A stretch of DNA of 64,000 nucleotides from Jeotgalibacillus soli (GTDB taxonomy: Bacteria > Bacillota > Bacilli > Bacillales > Jeotgalibacillaceae): the NCBI RefSeq assembly GCF_000829435.1, contig NZ_JXRP01000017.1:186001-250000 (forward strand). Direction: 5' to 3'. Below are positions 26,377-35,820 of this stretch, piece after piece (position 1 is the first letter of the stretch; each line of letters opens with the position of its first letter). Both the position numbers and the translations under genes were made by a program. The notes under the pieces were generated by a model, which saw nothing but the letters and a program-made list of their open reading frames with translations, was not told the origin of the DNA and made no database searches.

Positions 26377-27792
26377 ATGATGGTAACGGAACAAATTGTC
26401 AACCAACTGAAGAAAATAATGGAGTCTGAAAGCAGAATCTTAACGGAAAAAGCAGATCTTGTTTCCTACTCTTTTGATGCTTCCTTCGGGACTTATTTCC
26501 CTGAACTCGTGCTGCAGCCATTATCTGCAGGTGAAGTAGCAGGAATCGTAAAGCTTGCAAATGAATATAAAATCCCCATCTATCCTAGGGGAGCTGGCAC
26601 TAGTTTAAGTGGAGGTCCACTACCTGTTCATGGCGGCATTGTTCTTGATTTTTCACAGTGGAATCAATTGCTTATTGTTGATCCTGAAGACACAGTTGCC
26701 ATTGTGTCTCCCGGGGTCATCACAGCGAATATTGACAAGGAAGCAAAAAAACATGGTCTTATGTATCCACCTGATCCAAGCAGCTCGCATGTGTCGACAA
26801 TAGGAGGTAATTTAGCAGAAAATGCTGGAGGCCCACGCGGTTTAAAATATGGCGTGACGAAAGATTATGTACTTGGTTTGGAAATTGTTACTGCCGAAGG
26901 AGAAATTATAAGAACGGGCGGGCGAACGATAAAAAATGTAACCGGATATGACCTTACGAAACTGATCGTAGGAGCGGAAGGAACCCTTGGGATTATAACA
27001 GAAGCAACGCTGCAGCTTATTCCAAGACCACAAGCATCCAAAACCTTAATGGTGATTTTTGCAGATATTGTGGATGCTGGGCGCGCCATTTCCTCCGTAC
27101 TGACTTCAGGGATTATGCCTTCTAAAATGGAGATTATGGATCAAGCATCTATTGCTGCAGTGGAAGCATACGAGCCGGTGGGTCTCCCGGTGGATGTCGA
27201 TGCGATTATCCTTATTGAATTGGATGGTCACCCGCTTGCTATTGAAGATGAGAGCGAAAAAGTAAAGCAGGTTTGCCTGGATTTAGGTGCACGCAAGGTT
27301 GTTATCGCAAAGAATGATCATGCTGCTGCAGAGCTGTGGAGAGCAAGGAAGCTCGTATCTCCCGCCATTGTCAGGACAAAACCAACTAAGATATCAGAGG
27401 ATGCTACAATCCCAAGAAGTAAAATTCCTGAAATGTTTAAACGTTTACAGGAGATCAAGAAAAAATATCAAGTAGACTTGGTCGTATTTGGTCATGCTGG
27501 CGACGGGAATCTGCATCCCAATATTATTACAAATATTCAGGATAAAGAAGAAATGAAGCGGGTTGAAAAGGCTGTGGAGGAAATCTTTGCAACTGCGATC
27601 GAACTAGGGGGCACCCTTTCCGGTGAACATGGAATTGGAACTATGAAAGCACCGTTTATGGAAATGGAGCTTGGTGAAATTGGAGTGGAAATGATGAAAC
27701 GCATGAAAACGGCATGGGATCCTAATAATATACTAAACCCTGGGAAGATTTTTCCTGTAAAGGGACAAAGGCTTGTGTTAGTAAATGACTAG
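26377..27792 (+). CDS. glcD: FAD-linked 2-hydroxyacid oxidase subunit (GlcD type)
   Basis: 471 residues from ATG 26377, 4-5 bases after AAGGGGTGG. An earlier in-frame ATG (26359) overlaps the end of the GntR gene. The PCMH-type FAD domain has PIYPRGAGTSLSGG and DPSSSHVSTIGGNLAENAGG; the C-terminal FAD-oxidase domain has VFGHAGDGNLHPNI and GGTLSGEHGIG. The family oxidises D-2-hydroxyacids such as glycolate, D-lactate or D-2-hydroxyglutarate. It overlaps glcF by 8 bases, and the pair would pass electrons to quinone. Confidence 0.88.
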   Translation: MMVTEQIVNQLKKIMESESRILTEKADLVSYSFDASFGTYFPELVLQPLSAGEVAGIVKLANEYKIPIYPRGAGTSLSGGPLPVHGGIVLDFSQWNQLLIVDPEDTVAIVSPGVITANIDKEAKKHGLMYPPDPSSSHVSTIGGNLAENAGGPRGLKYGVTKDYVLGLEIVTAEGEIIRTGGRTIKNVTGYDLTKLIVGAEGTLGIITEATLQLIPRPQASKTLMVIFADIVDAGRAISSVLTSGIMPSKMEIMDQASIAAVEAYEPVGLPVDVDAIILIELDGHPLAIEDESEKVKQVCLDLGARKVVIAKNDHAAAELWRARKLVSPAIVRTKPTKISEDATIPRSKIPEMFKRLQEIKKKYQVDLVVFGHAGDGNLHPNIITNIQDKEEMKRVEKAVEEIFATAIELGGTLSGEHGIGTMKAPFMEMELGEIGVEMMKRMKTAWDPNNILNPGKIFPVKGQRLVLVND

Positions 27793-29047
27793 TCAGCTTG
27801 CGTATAAGGAAACGTTTGACTGTGTTCAATGCGGATATTGTCTTCCTGCTTGCCCCACGTATCTCACGATGGGAAAGGAGCGCCACTCTCCCAGAGGACG
27901 CATCAATTTAGTGAAATTAGCAGCTGAAGGAAAAATCTCCCTTGATGAAATTTCTGACTCTCTAGATCTTTGTCTAGGCTGTAGAGCCTGTGAAACTGCT
28001 TGTCCTACAAATGTACAATACGGAAAAATTCTTGAATCGTTCAAAGTGGCGAAATCAGAAAGTAACCAGTCACCATTTATCGAAAAACTCGCTTTGCAAA
28101 ACGCACTGCCAAATAAGTTCTGGCAAAAAGCAGCTGTGCGAACGCTTGGAATCTATCAAAAAACGAAACTAAATAAATTGGCAAGGAAGTCTGGCTTACT
28201 GCGTGTTCTTCCTGAGCGGCTGCGTGCATTTGAAGAAATTACTCCGGTCGTTCAGCCTCCAAAAAGAAAAGTCAGACAAAATACGATTTTACCGAAAAAA
28301 GCAAAATTAAATGTAGCTTTTTTTACCGGCTGTGTGATGGATGTATTTTTTGCGAAAATTAACGATTTAAGCATTAGGCTATTGGAGCATGCCGGGTGTC
28401 ATGTAACGATTATTAAAGAACAAACTTGCTGCGGAGCATTGCAGCATCATAGTGGAGATAAAAGCTTTACGAAAAAGCTTGCGAAGGAAAATATTACAGC
28501 ATTTGAACAGGCAGAGTATGACTATGTGGTTAACAGCATCGGCGGTTGCGGTGCCATGCTGGTTGAGTATGACAAACTATTGGAAAATGAACCTCAATGG
28601 GTCGAGAGAGCTGAAAAATTCGCGAAAAAAAATATTGATATAAGTGTTATATTAAGTAGCCTCGGGATTTCCTTTGAAAAAGAAATCAATAAAGTGGTAA
28701 CGTATCAGCCGTCCTGTCATCTATTAAATGTACAAAAGGTAAAAGATGATCCAGTAAAATTGATTACATCCATCCCTGGTCTTACATATCTTCCGCTTCC
28801 ACAGGCAGATATGTGCTGCGGATCGGCGGGTATCTACAATATTGTCCATTACGAGGAATCAATGGATATTCTTGATGAAAAAATGAAGCATGTTCACACT
28901 GTAAGACCTGCGGTTATTGTGACATCCAACCCAGGCTGTCATCTGCAAATGTGCCTTGGAGTTAAACGCGAAGGTCTTGAAAAGAAAATTAGAGTTGTCC
29001 ACATCGTGGAGCTTTTAGCTGAAGCGTGTGGGATCGAAGCCGTCTAA
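27785..29047 (+). CDS. glcF: Iron-sulfur subunit of 2-hydroxyacid oxidase (GlcF type)
   Basis: 420 residues. Two 4Fe-4S clusters: CVQCGYCLPACP (about 13-24) and CLGCRACETACP (about 62-73). Two CCG domains follow, with CCGALQHHSG, SIGGCGAML, YQPSCHLL and MCCGSAGIY, which bind further iron-sulfur or haem-like centres in this family. It is translationally coupled to GlcD (ATG overlaps the end of glcD by 8 bases) and should transfer electrons from its flavin. Confidence 0.9.
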   Translation: MTSQLAYKETFDCVQCGYCLPACPTYLTMGKERHSPRGRINLVKLAAEGKISLDEISDSLDLCLGCRACETACPTNVQYGKILESFKVAKSESNQSPFIEKLALQNALPNKFWQKAAVRTLGIYQKTKLNKLARKSGLLRVLPERLRAFEEITPVVQPPKRKVRQNTILPKKAKLNVAFFTGCVMDVFFAKINDLSIRLLEHAGCHVTIIKEQTCCGALQHHSGDKSFTKKLAKENITAFEQAEYDYVVNSIGGCGAMLVEYDKLLENEPQWVERAEKFAKKNIDISVILSSLGISFEKEINKVVTYQPSCHLLNVQKVKDDPVKLITSIPGLTYLPLPQADMCCGSAGIYNIVHYEESMDILDEKMKHVHTVRPAVIVTSNPGCHLQMCLGVKREGLEKKIRVVHIVELLAEACGIEAV

Positions 29048-29065
29048 AGGAAGAAGGAATGATTT

Positions 29066-30274
29066 ATGTATGATTACATTATTATTGGTGGAGGAATAGT
29101 GGGTCTTTCCGTTGGATTGGCTTTATATAAACAAAATCAAAATGTGAAAATTGCCATTTTAGAAAAGGAAAACCATGTGGCTGCGCATCAAACAGGCCAT
29201 AATAGCGGTGTCATTCACTCGGGCATTTATTACAAACCAGGCAGTTCTAAAGCACGGCTAGCTAAAAAGGGCAGTGAATCAATGAGAGCGTTTTGCCTTG
29301 AACATGGTCTTGAAGTAGATATTTGTGGAAAAGTCATTGTTGCAAGTGAAAATGAAGAATTGCCGCTTCTGGATAACCTATATCATCGCGGCATAGAAAA
29401 CGGACTTGATATTCGTTTAATTGATCAAGCAGAATTAAAAGAGATAGAGCCTCATGTTAACGGTTTGAAAGCTATTCACGTACCGATGGCCGGAATCGTA
29501 AATTATAAGCAGGTAGCAGAAAAGATGAAAGAGCTTATTATTCAAAATGGCGGTGAAATCCTGCTGAATCATAAAGTAACGGCTATTCATGAATCGGCCA
29601 ATGAAGTTGTCATTGACACTTCACAGGGAACACTTAAAGGCTCCTACTATATTAACTGTGCGGGTCTCCAGTCTGATCGGATTGCTAAGCTCGCGAAAAT
29701 TAAAACAGATGTTAAGATTGTTCCTTTTAGAGGGGAATACTATATGCTAAAGGATGAGAAAAAAGAGCTAGTGAAAAATTTAATCTATCCTGTTCCTAAC
29801 CCGAATTTTCCATTTTTAGGCGTGCATTTTACAAGAATGATTGATGGGAAGGTTGATGTTGGTCCTAATGCAGTCTTAAGCTTTAAGAGAGAAGGCTATA
29901 CAAAAACCGATATTAATTTGGTCGATTTGATGGAGGTACTCTATTATAAAGGCTTTTGGAAGCTGGCTGGCCAGTATATGAAAGAAGGCATGGATGAAAT
30001 GGTGCGTTCTTTTTCAAAAAAACATTTTATCCAGAACGCTCAAAAATTAATGCCTGATATTAAAGAGGATGATATCATTCCTGGTCCTGCTGGTGTCCGT
30101 GCACAAGCGTTGAGGAATGACGGATCGCTTGTTGACGATTTCTTCATCATTCCTGGGAAACGCTCTATCCATGTATTGAACGCTCCATCGCCTGCAGCAA
30201 CAGCTTCAATTGAAATTGGAAAAGAAATCGTAAAACAGATTGAAAATAGATTTCTGCAGCATTCCGTCAGTTAA
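29066..30274 (+). CDS. lhgO: L-2-hydroxyglutarate oxidase/dehydrogenase family (LhgO)
   Basis: 402 residues. FAD-binding IIIGGGIVGLSVGLALYKQN, then the family stretch HQTGHNSGVIHSGIYYKPGS, PFRGEYYMLK and GPAGVRAQALRNDGSLVDDF. This is the L2HGDH/LhgO pattern; members oxidise L-2-hydroxyglutarate to 2-oxoglutarate and feed electrons to quinone. It is the last gene of the TAXI/GntR/GlcDF operon. Having a D-type oxidase and an L-type oxidase together suggests both enantiomers of one acid are used. Confidence 0.88.
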   Translation: MYDYIIIGGGIVGLSVGLALYKQNQNVKIAILEKENHVAAHQTGHNSGVIHSGIYYKPGSSKARLAKKGSESMRAFCLEHGLEVDICGKVIVASENEELPLLDNLYHRGIENGLDIRLIDQAELKEIEPHVNGLKAIHVPMAGIVNYKQVAEKMKELIIQNGGEILLNHKVTAIHESANEVVIDTSQGTLKGSYYINCAGLQSDRIAKLAKIKTDVKIVPFRGEYYMLKDEKKELVKNLIYPVPNPNFPFLGVHFTRMIDGKVDVGPNAVLSFKREGYTKTDINLVDLMEVLYYKGFWKLAGQYMKEGMDEMVRSFSKKHFIQNAQKLMPDIKEDDIIPGPAGVRAQALRNDGSLVDDFFIIPGKRSIHVLNAPSPAATASIEIGKEIVKQIENRFLQHSVS

Positions 30275-30514
30275 GCATAGGTGGAAGCAGAAAATAATTG
30301 AGAGCTTATCGGGCAAGTAATAAAATCCGCTTTTTAATAGGAAGGAACGACGAATTTCTGAGGCAGATGAATAGTAATAAAGGGGGCGATTACTCAAGGA
30401 ATATTGTAATCTTCTGAGATTCGCCTCTTTCATGTTGGTCATATTCAAATAATTTACATAATTATATCTTTTTCTTTAGTATAGTGAAGACACCATACAT
30501 AGGAGGGCTGTTTC

Positions 30515-31531
30515 ATGACACGTGTAGAAACGATAAAACTACATTCACTGAAGATTGATGCTCATTTTGATTTGTTAATGGATGTGTCTTTTCAACGGGA
30601 AAAAGGAAGAACCAAAGTAATAGAAACTGATTATTGGCCTCGCTTTATAGAAGGAGGAGTTGATGCCATTATTGCGTCTGTTTTTCTCGATAGCCGCTTT
30701 TTACCGGAAATGGCACTTCGTAAGGCACTTAATCAAGTAAGCTGTCTTTATGAGGAAGCAGGAGAATCACCGGATAAATTGGTGATTTGCAGAAATAGTG
30801 AAGAAATGGTAGCAGCAAAAAAACAAGGGAAAATCGGTTTTTTATTATCTCTTGAAGGAGCAGAACCGATTGGGGAGGATTTAACTCTTTTACGCGTGTT
30901 CTTTGAATTAGGTGTGCGAAATCTTGGATTGGTTTGGAGCAGAAGAAATGCAGTAGGGGATGGCAGTCATTTTGGTCCTATATGTGAAGGGAAAAAAGGA
31001 GGAATTACTCCTTTTGGTGTGGAGCTAATAGAAGAGGCTCAGAAGCTTGGGATGACGATTGATGTGTCTCATTTGAATGATGAAGGATTTTGGGATGTGA
31101 TGGAAATCTCAAAGAAGCCTTTTATTGCTTCTCATTCCAATGCGCGAAAGCTTTCGCCTACGCTGAGAAATTTAACCGATGAACAAATAAAGGCCATTGC
31201 ATCAAGAGGCGGCGTAATTGGCGTTAATGCTGTCAGCACGATTGTTGCAGAAAAAGATGAAGACAGCCATTTAGAGCAGCTTCTTCATCATATTGATCAT
31301 ATGGTTAAGCTGGTAGGCATTGATTACGTTGGTATTGGATTGGATTTATGCAATGATTTCTACAAGTATATATCGCCTGAGGATCTAGCAAAAATGCCCC
31401 GCAAGGCCTTTGATGTCGTAGATGGTCATCAAAATTTTATGAAGGTAATAGAAGGCTTGATCAGTAGAGGATATAGCGATGAAGACATTGAAAAGATAGA
31501 GGGAGGAAATTTTTTAAGGATTTTCACGTGA
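30515..31531 (+). CDS. Membrane dipeptidase family protein (peptidase M19)
   Basis: 338 residues. Zinc site elements of renal-dipeptidase-like enzymes are present: DAHFDL near the start, SLEGAEP, DVSHLND, ASHSNAR and GIGLDLCND near the end. The family hydrolyses dipeptides, often with a D-residue at the C-terminus. No signal peptide is visible, so it is probably cytoplasmic. It lies 240 bases after the hydroxyacid operon and has an AGGAGGG site; whether it is cotranscribed is not clear. Confidence 0.88.
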   Translation: MTRVETIKLHSLKIDAHFDLLMDVSFQREKGRTKVIETDYWPRFIEGGVDAIIASVFLDSRFLPEMALRKALNQVSCLYEEAGESPDKLVICRNSEEMVAAKKQGKIGFLLSLEGAEPIGEDLTLLRVFFELGVRNLGLVWSRRNAVGDGSHFGPICEGKKGGITPFGVELIEEAQKLGMTIDVSHLNDEGFWDVMEISKKPFIASHSNARKLSPTLRNLTDEQIKAIASRGGVIGVNAVSTIVAEKDEDSHLEQLLHHIDHMVKLVGIDYVGIGLDLCNDFYKYISPEDLAKMPRKAFDVVDGHQNFMKVIEGLISRGYSDEDIEKIEGGNFLRIFT

Positions 31532-31559
31532 AAAGATCATTGCAGCCGAAAAATCATTC

Positions 31560-31588
31560 TTGACATATAATCGTTTACTCTGCATAAT
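31560..31588 (+). promoter_or_regulatory. Sigma-A promoter of the proBA leader
   Basis: Perfect TTGACA (31560-31565), 17 bases, CATAAT (31583-31588). The T-box leader begins a dozen bases later. Confidence 0.8.
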
Positions 31589-31600
31589 ATATAAAAATAT

Positions 31601-31792
31601 ATGAACGGTAATGATGGACTAGTACGCGGACCTTTAAGTGAAAGAGAGCGAGGTTTATAAGCTGGAAGGCTTCGCCACAGTAAAGCCGCAGAACCTGCCT
31701 TCAGAGTCCTATGCTTAAAACATAGGCGCTAACACTAGCGTTATCAAAAAAAGCGGGATGTTTCGATACATCCAATTAAGGTGGTACCACGG
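31601..31792 (+). promoter_or_regulatory. T-box leader, proline specifier
   Basis: The leader has the features of a T-box: a GGACT (31616-31620) / AGTCC (31704-31708) closing stem I, the AGAGAGCGAGG internal motif, the specifier loop GAACCTGCC with CCT (31694-31696, proline), and the T-box AAGGTGGTACCACGG (31778-31792). The UGGU bulge would pair with a tRNA 3' end that has discriminator A, as tRNA-Pro has. Uncharged tRNA-Pro should stabilise the antiterminator and let proB/proA be transcribed. Confidence 0.9.
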
Positions 31793-31799
31793 AAGCGTT

Positions 31800-31841
31800 A
31801 GCTCTTTTCGTCCTTTTACAGGGATGAGAAGGGCTTTTTTT
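31800..31841 (+). terminator. Regulated terminator of the proline T-box
   Basis: AGCTCTTTTCGTCC (31800-31813) pairs with GGGATGAGAAGGGCT (31821-31835) using G-U pairs, then six T. It competes with the antiterminator formed by the T-box sequence. Confidence 0.88.
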
Positions 31842-31847
31842 ATTATT

Positions 31848-31993
31848 GGCTCTGCTAAACTTGCCGGTTGATTTCCGCTTCAGGCGTTCGCTTTCCGCGG
31901 GCGGTTCGACGCTCCTCGGCGCGATGCGCCTGTGGGTCTCCCGCCTTACTCCAATCAACATCGTGCAAAAATCAACAGATCTTTAACATAGCG
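31848..31993. repeat. MITE-like repeat, copy A
   Basis: Begins GGCTCTGCTAAAC and ends CTTTAACATAGCG, imperfect inverted termini, with a GC-rich centre containing CGCTTTCCGCGGG. It is flanked by TTATTATT on both sides (31840-31847 and 31994-32001), as expected of a target duplication. Related copies are at 49214-49404 and 50476-50573. It lies between the T-box terminator and proB, so it is transcribed within the proBA message. Confidence 0.75.
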
Positions 31994-32067
31994 TTATTAT
32001 TAAACCATGCATTATTTATTAGATAGAAGCTTGGAATTTCTATAGGGTGACAATGGAGGAAACTACA

Positions 32068-33168
32068 ATGAAGAAAAAAAGGATCGTTGTCAAAATCGGT
32101 AGCAGCTCCTTAACGAATAGAAGAGGAGAAATCGATCAGGAAAAATTTTCTGATCATATTAAAGCTGTTGCAGCTCTTCGCAAGGAAGGGCACGAGGTAT
32201 TACTGGTGTCCTCGGGTGCTGTGGCGGCAGGCTTTAGGCAGCTTGGCTATCCTTCAAGACCTGTAACGCTGAAAGGGAAGCAGGCCGCAGCTGCTGTAGG
32301 TCAAAGTTTATTAATACAGTCATATATGGAACAGCTTGGTCAATTTGAGATCGTACCGGCACAGATTTTACTGACGAGAAACGATTTCTCAAAAAAGAAA
32401 CGCTATAAAAATGCTTATGCCACCATTATGGAATTATTGGAACGAGGAATACTGCCGATTATAAACGAAAACGATACGGTTTCCGTTGAGGAATTGACCT
32501 TTGGTGACAATGACATGCTTTCTGCTTTGGTAGGAGGGCTTGTACAAGCCGATCAGCTAATCATCTTAACGGATATTAACGGTCTTTACGATTCAAACCC
32601 AAGAGAAAATCCATTCGCACAAAAATTTGATCACCTGGTTGAAATAACGGAGGAGATGATGGCTGGAGCGGAGGAAGCAGGGTCAAATGTAGGCACCGGG
32701 GGTATGAAGTCGAAACTAATTGCAGCGAGAACGGCGCTGTCTCTAGGAACGAAGGTGTTTATCGGTCAAGGACAAGGCGACAGAAAGTTAATCGCCATTC
32801 TAGAAGGGGATGGAGACGGTACCTATATTGGGAGCGATGCACTCTTATCCATTAATAACAGCAAGCAATGGATTGCTCACCATTCATCCGTATCCGGGAA
32901 AATTTTTGTCGATCAGGGAGCTGAAACCGCGCTCGTCTCGAATGGCAGAAGCTTATTGCCAGCAGGAATTTCTGACGTGTCAGGTGCTTTTGTAAAGGGA
33001 GACGTGGTTGAAGTATTTGGATCAAATGGATTACTTGGAAAAGGTGAGGTTCTCTACTCAATTGATGAACTAAAAAGAGTGATGGGTAAGCGTAGTGATG
33101 AAGTAAGTGAAGAATTTGCGTTAGCACCCATTGTCGTGATTCATCGTGATACATGGGTAAAGGCATAA
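32068..33168 (+). CDS. proB: Glutamate 5-kinase
   Basis: 366 residues from ATG 32068, 8 bases after GGAGG; an earlier in-frame ATG (32047) precedes the ribosome site and is not likely. The amino acid kinase domain has [42 protein letters not shown] and GTGGMKSKL; a C-terminal PUA domain (about 275-350) is typical. It phosphorylates glutamate, the first step of proline synthesis. It is 18 bases upstream of proA and controlled by the proline T-box. Confidence 0.96.
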   Translation: MKKKRIVVKIGSSSLTNRRGEIDQEKFSDHIKAVAALRKEGHEVLLVSSGAVAAGFRQLGYPSRPVTLKGKQAAAAVGQSLLIQSYMEQLGQFEIVPAQILLTRNDFSKKKRYKNAYATIMELLERGILPIINENDTVSVEELTFGDNDMLSALVGGLVQADQLIILTDINGLYDSNPRENPFAQKFDHLVEITEEMMAGAEEAGSNVGTGGMKSKLIAARTALSLGTKVFIGQGQGDRKLIAILEGDGDGTYIGSDALLSINNSKQWIAHHSSVSGKIFVDQGAETALVSNGRSLLPAGISDVSGAFVKGDVVEVFGSNGLLGKGEVLYSIDELKRVMGKRSDEVSEEFALAPIVVIHRDTWVKA

Positions 33169-33186
33169 TAAATGGAGGGGAATTAG

Positions 33187-34434
33187 ATGAATGAAGTGGT
33201 GAGAAAAGGCAAGGCGGCAAAAGAGGCAAGCTTTAAGCTAATTGGAGTCAGCACAGAAGAAAAAAATAAAGCACTTAAGAAAATTGCAGAGCAGCTTTTA
33301 ACGGATCAGGATTATATTCTTGCTGAGAACAAAAAAGACATTAGCGATGGAAGAGAAAGAGGGCTGTCCGAATCCATCCTGGACCGTATGCTATTAACTG
33401 AAAAACGGATTGAGGATATGGCAGCAGCAATAAAATTCTTAATTGACATACAAGACCCAATTGGTGAAACGATTGAAAAAATCGAAAAGAAAAATGGGCT
33501 TTTTATTCATAAAAAGAGAGTTCCAATCGGTGTGATTGGTATGATTTATGAGGCAAGACCGAACGTTACCATCGATGCAGCAACACTATCCCTAAAAACG
33601 GGCAACGCAGTCATTTTAAGAGGAAGCTCCTCTGCCAGTTATTCCAATAAGGCGCTTGTTAAGTCGATTCACAAGGCTCTTGAGCAGACGAATATTCCTC
33701 TTGATTCCGTTCAGCTCATTGAAGACACAAGCAGAGAAACAGCAAAAGAGCTATTTCATCTAAATCAATATCTAGACGTTCTGATCCCAAGAGGAGGAAA
33801 AAACCTGATTGACACGGTCGTAAGAGAATCGACTGTACCGGTTTTGGAAACGGGAGCAGGTAATTGCCATTTGTTTATAGATGAGACTGGTGAACCAGAA
33901 ATGGCTGCATCGATTGCTATAAATGGGAAAACACAGCGACCATCTGTATGCAATGCGCTTGAAACGATCTTAGTTCACGAGAAATGGTTTGCAGAAAACG
34001 GTGAAAAGCTTTTGCAAGAGCTGGATCACAAAGCGGTTGAAATTGTAGGAGATGAAACGGTTTGCAGTGTTTTTCAAAAAGCGAGGCCTGCAACAGAGGA
34101 TGATTGGTATGAAGAATATTTAGCGCTTACTGTAAGCATTAAAGTCCTAAAGGATGTAGAAGAAGCCGTTCTGCATATTAATCAATATGGAACAAAGCAT
34201 TCTGAAGCCATTATTACGCAAAATGAAGACCATGCTACTCTATTTCTATCAAAGGTAGACGCTGCCGCTGTTTATCATAATGCTTCTACAAGATTTACAG
34301 ATGGGTTTGAATTCGGCTATGGAGCAGAAATTGGAATTAGTACACAAAAACTCCATGCAAGAGGACCAATGGGCTTACCGGCCCTAACATCAAGCAAGTA
34401 CTTTATATATGGCAATGGACAAATTCGAGAATAA
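33187..34434 (+). CDS. proA: Gamma-glutamyl phosphate reductase
   Basis: 415 residues of the aldehyde dehydrogenase fold. Marks: [42 protein letters not shown], the catalytic-cysteine region [11 protein letters not shown], and [20 protein letters not shown] near the end. It reduces glutamyl phosphate to the semialdehyde with NADPH. A GGAGGGGAATTAG site precedes the ATG. Second gene of proBA. Confidence 0.96.
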   Translation: MNEVVRKGKAAKEASFKLIGVSTEEKNKALKKIAEQLLTDQDYILAENKKDISDGRERGLSESILDRMLLTEKRIEDMAAAIKFLIDIQDPIGETIEKIEKKNGLFIHKKRVPIGVIGMIYEARPNVTIDAATLSLKTGNAVILRGSSSASYSNKALVKSIHKALEQTNIPLDSVQLIEDTSRETAKELFHLNQYLDVLIPRGGKNLIDTVVRESTVPVLETGAGNCHLFIDETGEPEMAASIAINGKTQRPSVCNALETILVHEKWFAENGEKLLQELDHKAVEIVGDETVCSVFQKARPATEDDWYEEYLALTVSIKVLKDVEEAVLHINQYGTKHSEAIITQNEDHATLFLSKVDAAAVYHNASTRFTDGFEFGYGAEIGISTQKLHARGPMGLPALTSSKYFIYGNGQIRE

Positions 34435-34450
34435 GGGATCACCCCAGTCT

Positions 34451-34491
34451 AAAGCATCAGTCCTAGTTCTCTATCGGACTGATGCTTTTTT
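34451..34491 (+). terminator. Terminator of proBA
   Basis: AAAGCATCAGTCC pairs with GGACTGATGCTTT around a 12-base loop, ending in a T-run. Confidence 0.9.
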
Positions 34492-34705
34492 AATATCGTT
34501 GTAGTTAAATATGTTTCTAGAAGGCTGTACAATAAAAGATTAAAATGATTTCTATTAACACATGATTATGCCGCTTTTACCACATTCTTAAATCTAATTT
34601 CTTCTATCAAGTAAGAACAGATTCAAATTATGATCAAGGTATTTTGTCATCATACTATTAAATTTTATCTAAACTTAGTGTGATTAAACTGAGGTTATAG
34701 AAAAT

Positions 34706-34744
34706 ACCCCAATCATCTCCTTTAATACAGAAGGTGAATGGGGT
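34706..34744 (-). terminator. Probable terminator of the spore-coat-like operon
   Basis: ACCCCAATCA and TGAATGGGGT pair with one mismatch. Reading the minus strand, the stem is followed by ATTTTC. It lies just past the CotS-like gene's stop. The remaining 34492-34705 holds nothing I recognise. Confidence 0.55.
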
Positions 34745-34749
34745 TGCTT

Positions 34750-35820
34750 CTATTTGTAAATACCTAATTCCTTGCCCCAGGTAGATATTTTTTCAAGATG
34801 ATAGGGCAGTAGTTCGCCGCCGCGATTATCGAATAACCTTCGGAGCTGTGTGTGCAGTCCTTTTTCTAATGTTCGTTGAAGGTATGCCATTTTGTATAGA
34901 TCAAGAGGAGGGGTCTTAAACATTATTCCATATTTATTCATTTCTTTTGCATATAGCTCTGTCGTGTGGCTGCGAATTTCATCTCCCTGACTTTGCCAAT
35001 CTTTTCTAAACGCGATAAGAATTTCAACTAACACAATCATATCAATCCATACAGGTGCTAATTTTGCTGATTCCCAATCAATGAATTGAATATTCCATGG
35101 AGCGTTTGATGTGACATCCCGACAGCATATATTTTGCATATGAAGATCGCCGTGAGTAATAGATGAGCCGTTTACGACTAACTCTGGAAAAAAATCTGGT
35201 CCATTTTGATAAGCTTTTACTAACGGTCTATAATGAGGCTTTACAATATCCCGAACACGCTTATCGGTAACGGCATCATCAAGGAAAATCAGCGTTTTTT
35301 CAATATATTTCGATCGTTCGGCACTCATACCTTTGGAATTATACTGCGGGAGCCAATCCTTCCAAATCTCTTTGTTTTTTGTGAAATTATCTTCAAATGT
35401 TTCAGCGTGGAGTTTCGCTAATGTAGGGATGATGTAGTCGAAATGCTTTGGAGTAAAAGTAAGCTGTCCTCGGATTTGATGAACAAATTCCATGAAGACC
35501 CATGTTTCAATCGTGTTTTCTTCTATAAGATAAATCTGTGGCAGGAATTCACGCAAAATGCTAGAGGCTTTTTTATAGACGTTAATCTCAACATTGTTTT
35601 TATAGCTGGATGAGTTATATATTTTAAAAATAATAGGATATTGATCGTGTTTGGTTCGAAGAAAAAGTTTATAAATACTGCTTCTTTTCGTTGATTTCAA
35701 GCACTCAATTTTTGAAGGATCAATGACAACGGATGAACCAATTGATATGGAAAGCTTTTCGTCAATTTTATGCTTCTGAAATTTGTCGTATAATACCTTC
35801 GGTTCATACACAGCATTCAT
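34750..35820 (-). CDS. CotS/APH-fold phosphotransferase-like protein
   Basis: 356 residues. Kinase-like fold with the catalytic loop HGDLHMQNI and the metal-binding FIDWESAKLAPVWIDM, as in aminoglycoside phosphotransferases and the Bacillus spore-coat proteins CotS/CotI/YutH. It is last in a run of three overlapping genes behind an ATP-grasp enzyme and a glycosyltransferase; its ATG overlaps the previous stop by 4 bases. In B. subtilis cotSA (glycosyltransferase) and cotS (kinase-like) are paired, so a spore-surface role is plausible. The substrate is unknown. Confidence 0.78.
   Translation of the reverse strand: MNAVYEPKVLYDKFQKHKIDEKLSISIGSSVVIDPSKIECLKSTKRSSIYKLFLRTKHDQYPIIFKIYNSSSYKNNVEINVYKKASSILREFLPQIYLIEENTIETWVFMEFVHQIRGQLTFTPKHFDYIIPTLAKLHAETFEDNFTKNKEIWKDWLPQYNSKGMSAERSKYIEKTLIFLDDAVTDKRVRDIVKPHYRPLVKAYQNGPDFFPELVVNGSSITHGDLHMQNICCRDVTSNAPWNIQFIDWESAKLAPVWIDMIVLVEILIAFRKDWQSQGDEIRSHTTELYAKEMNKYGIMFKTPPLDLYKMAYLQRTLEKGLHTQLRRLFDNRGGELLPYHLEKISTWGKELGIYK

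Noticed and set aside
31776-31961. Minus-strand open frame over the proBA leader
   Set aside because: It covers the T-box, terminator and repeat copy A, all explained as non-coding structures.
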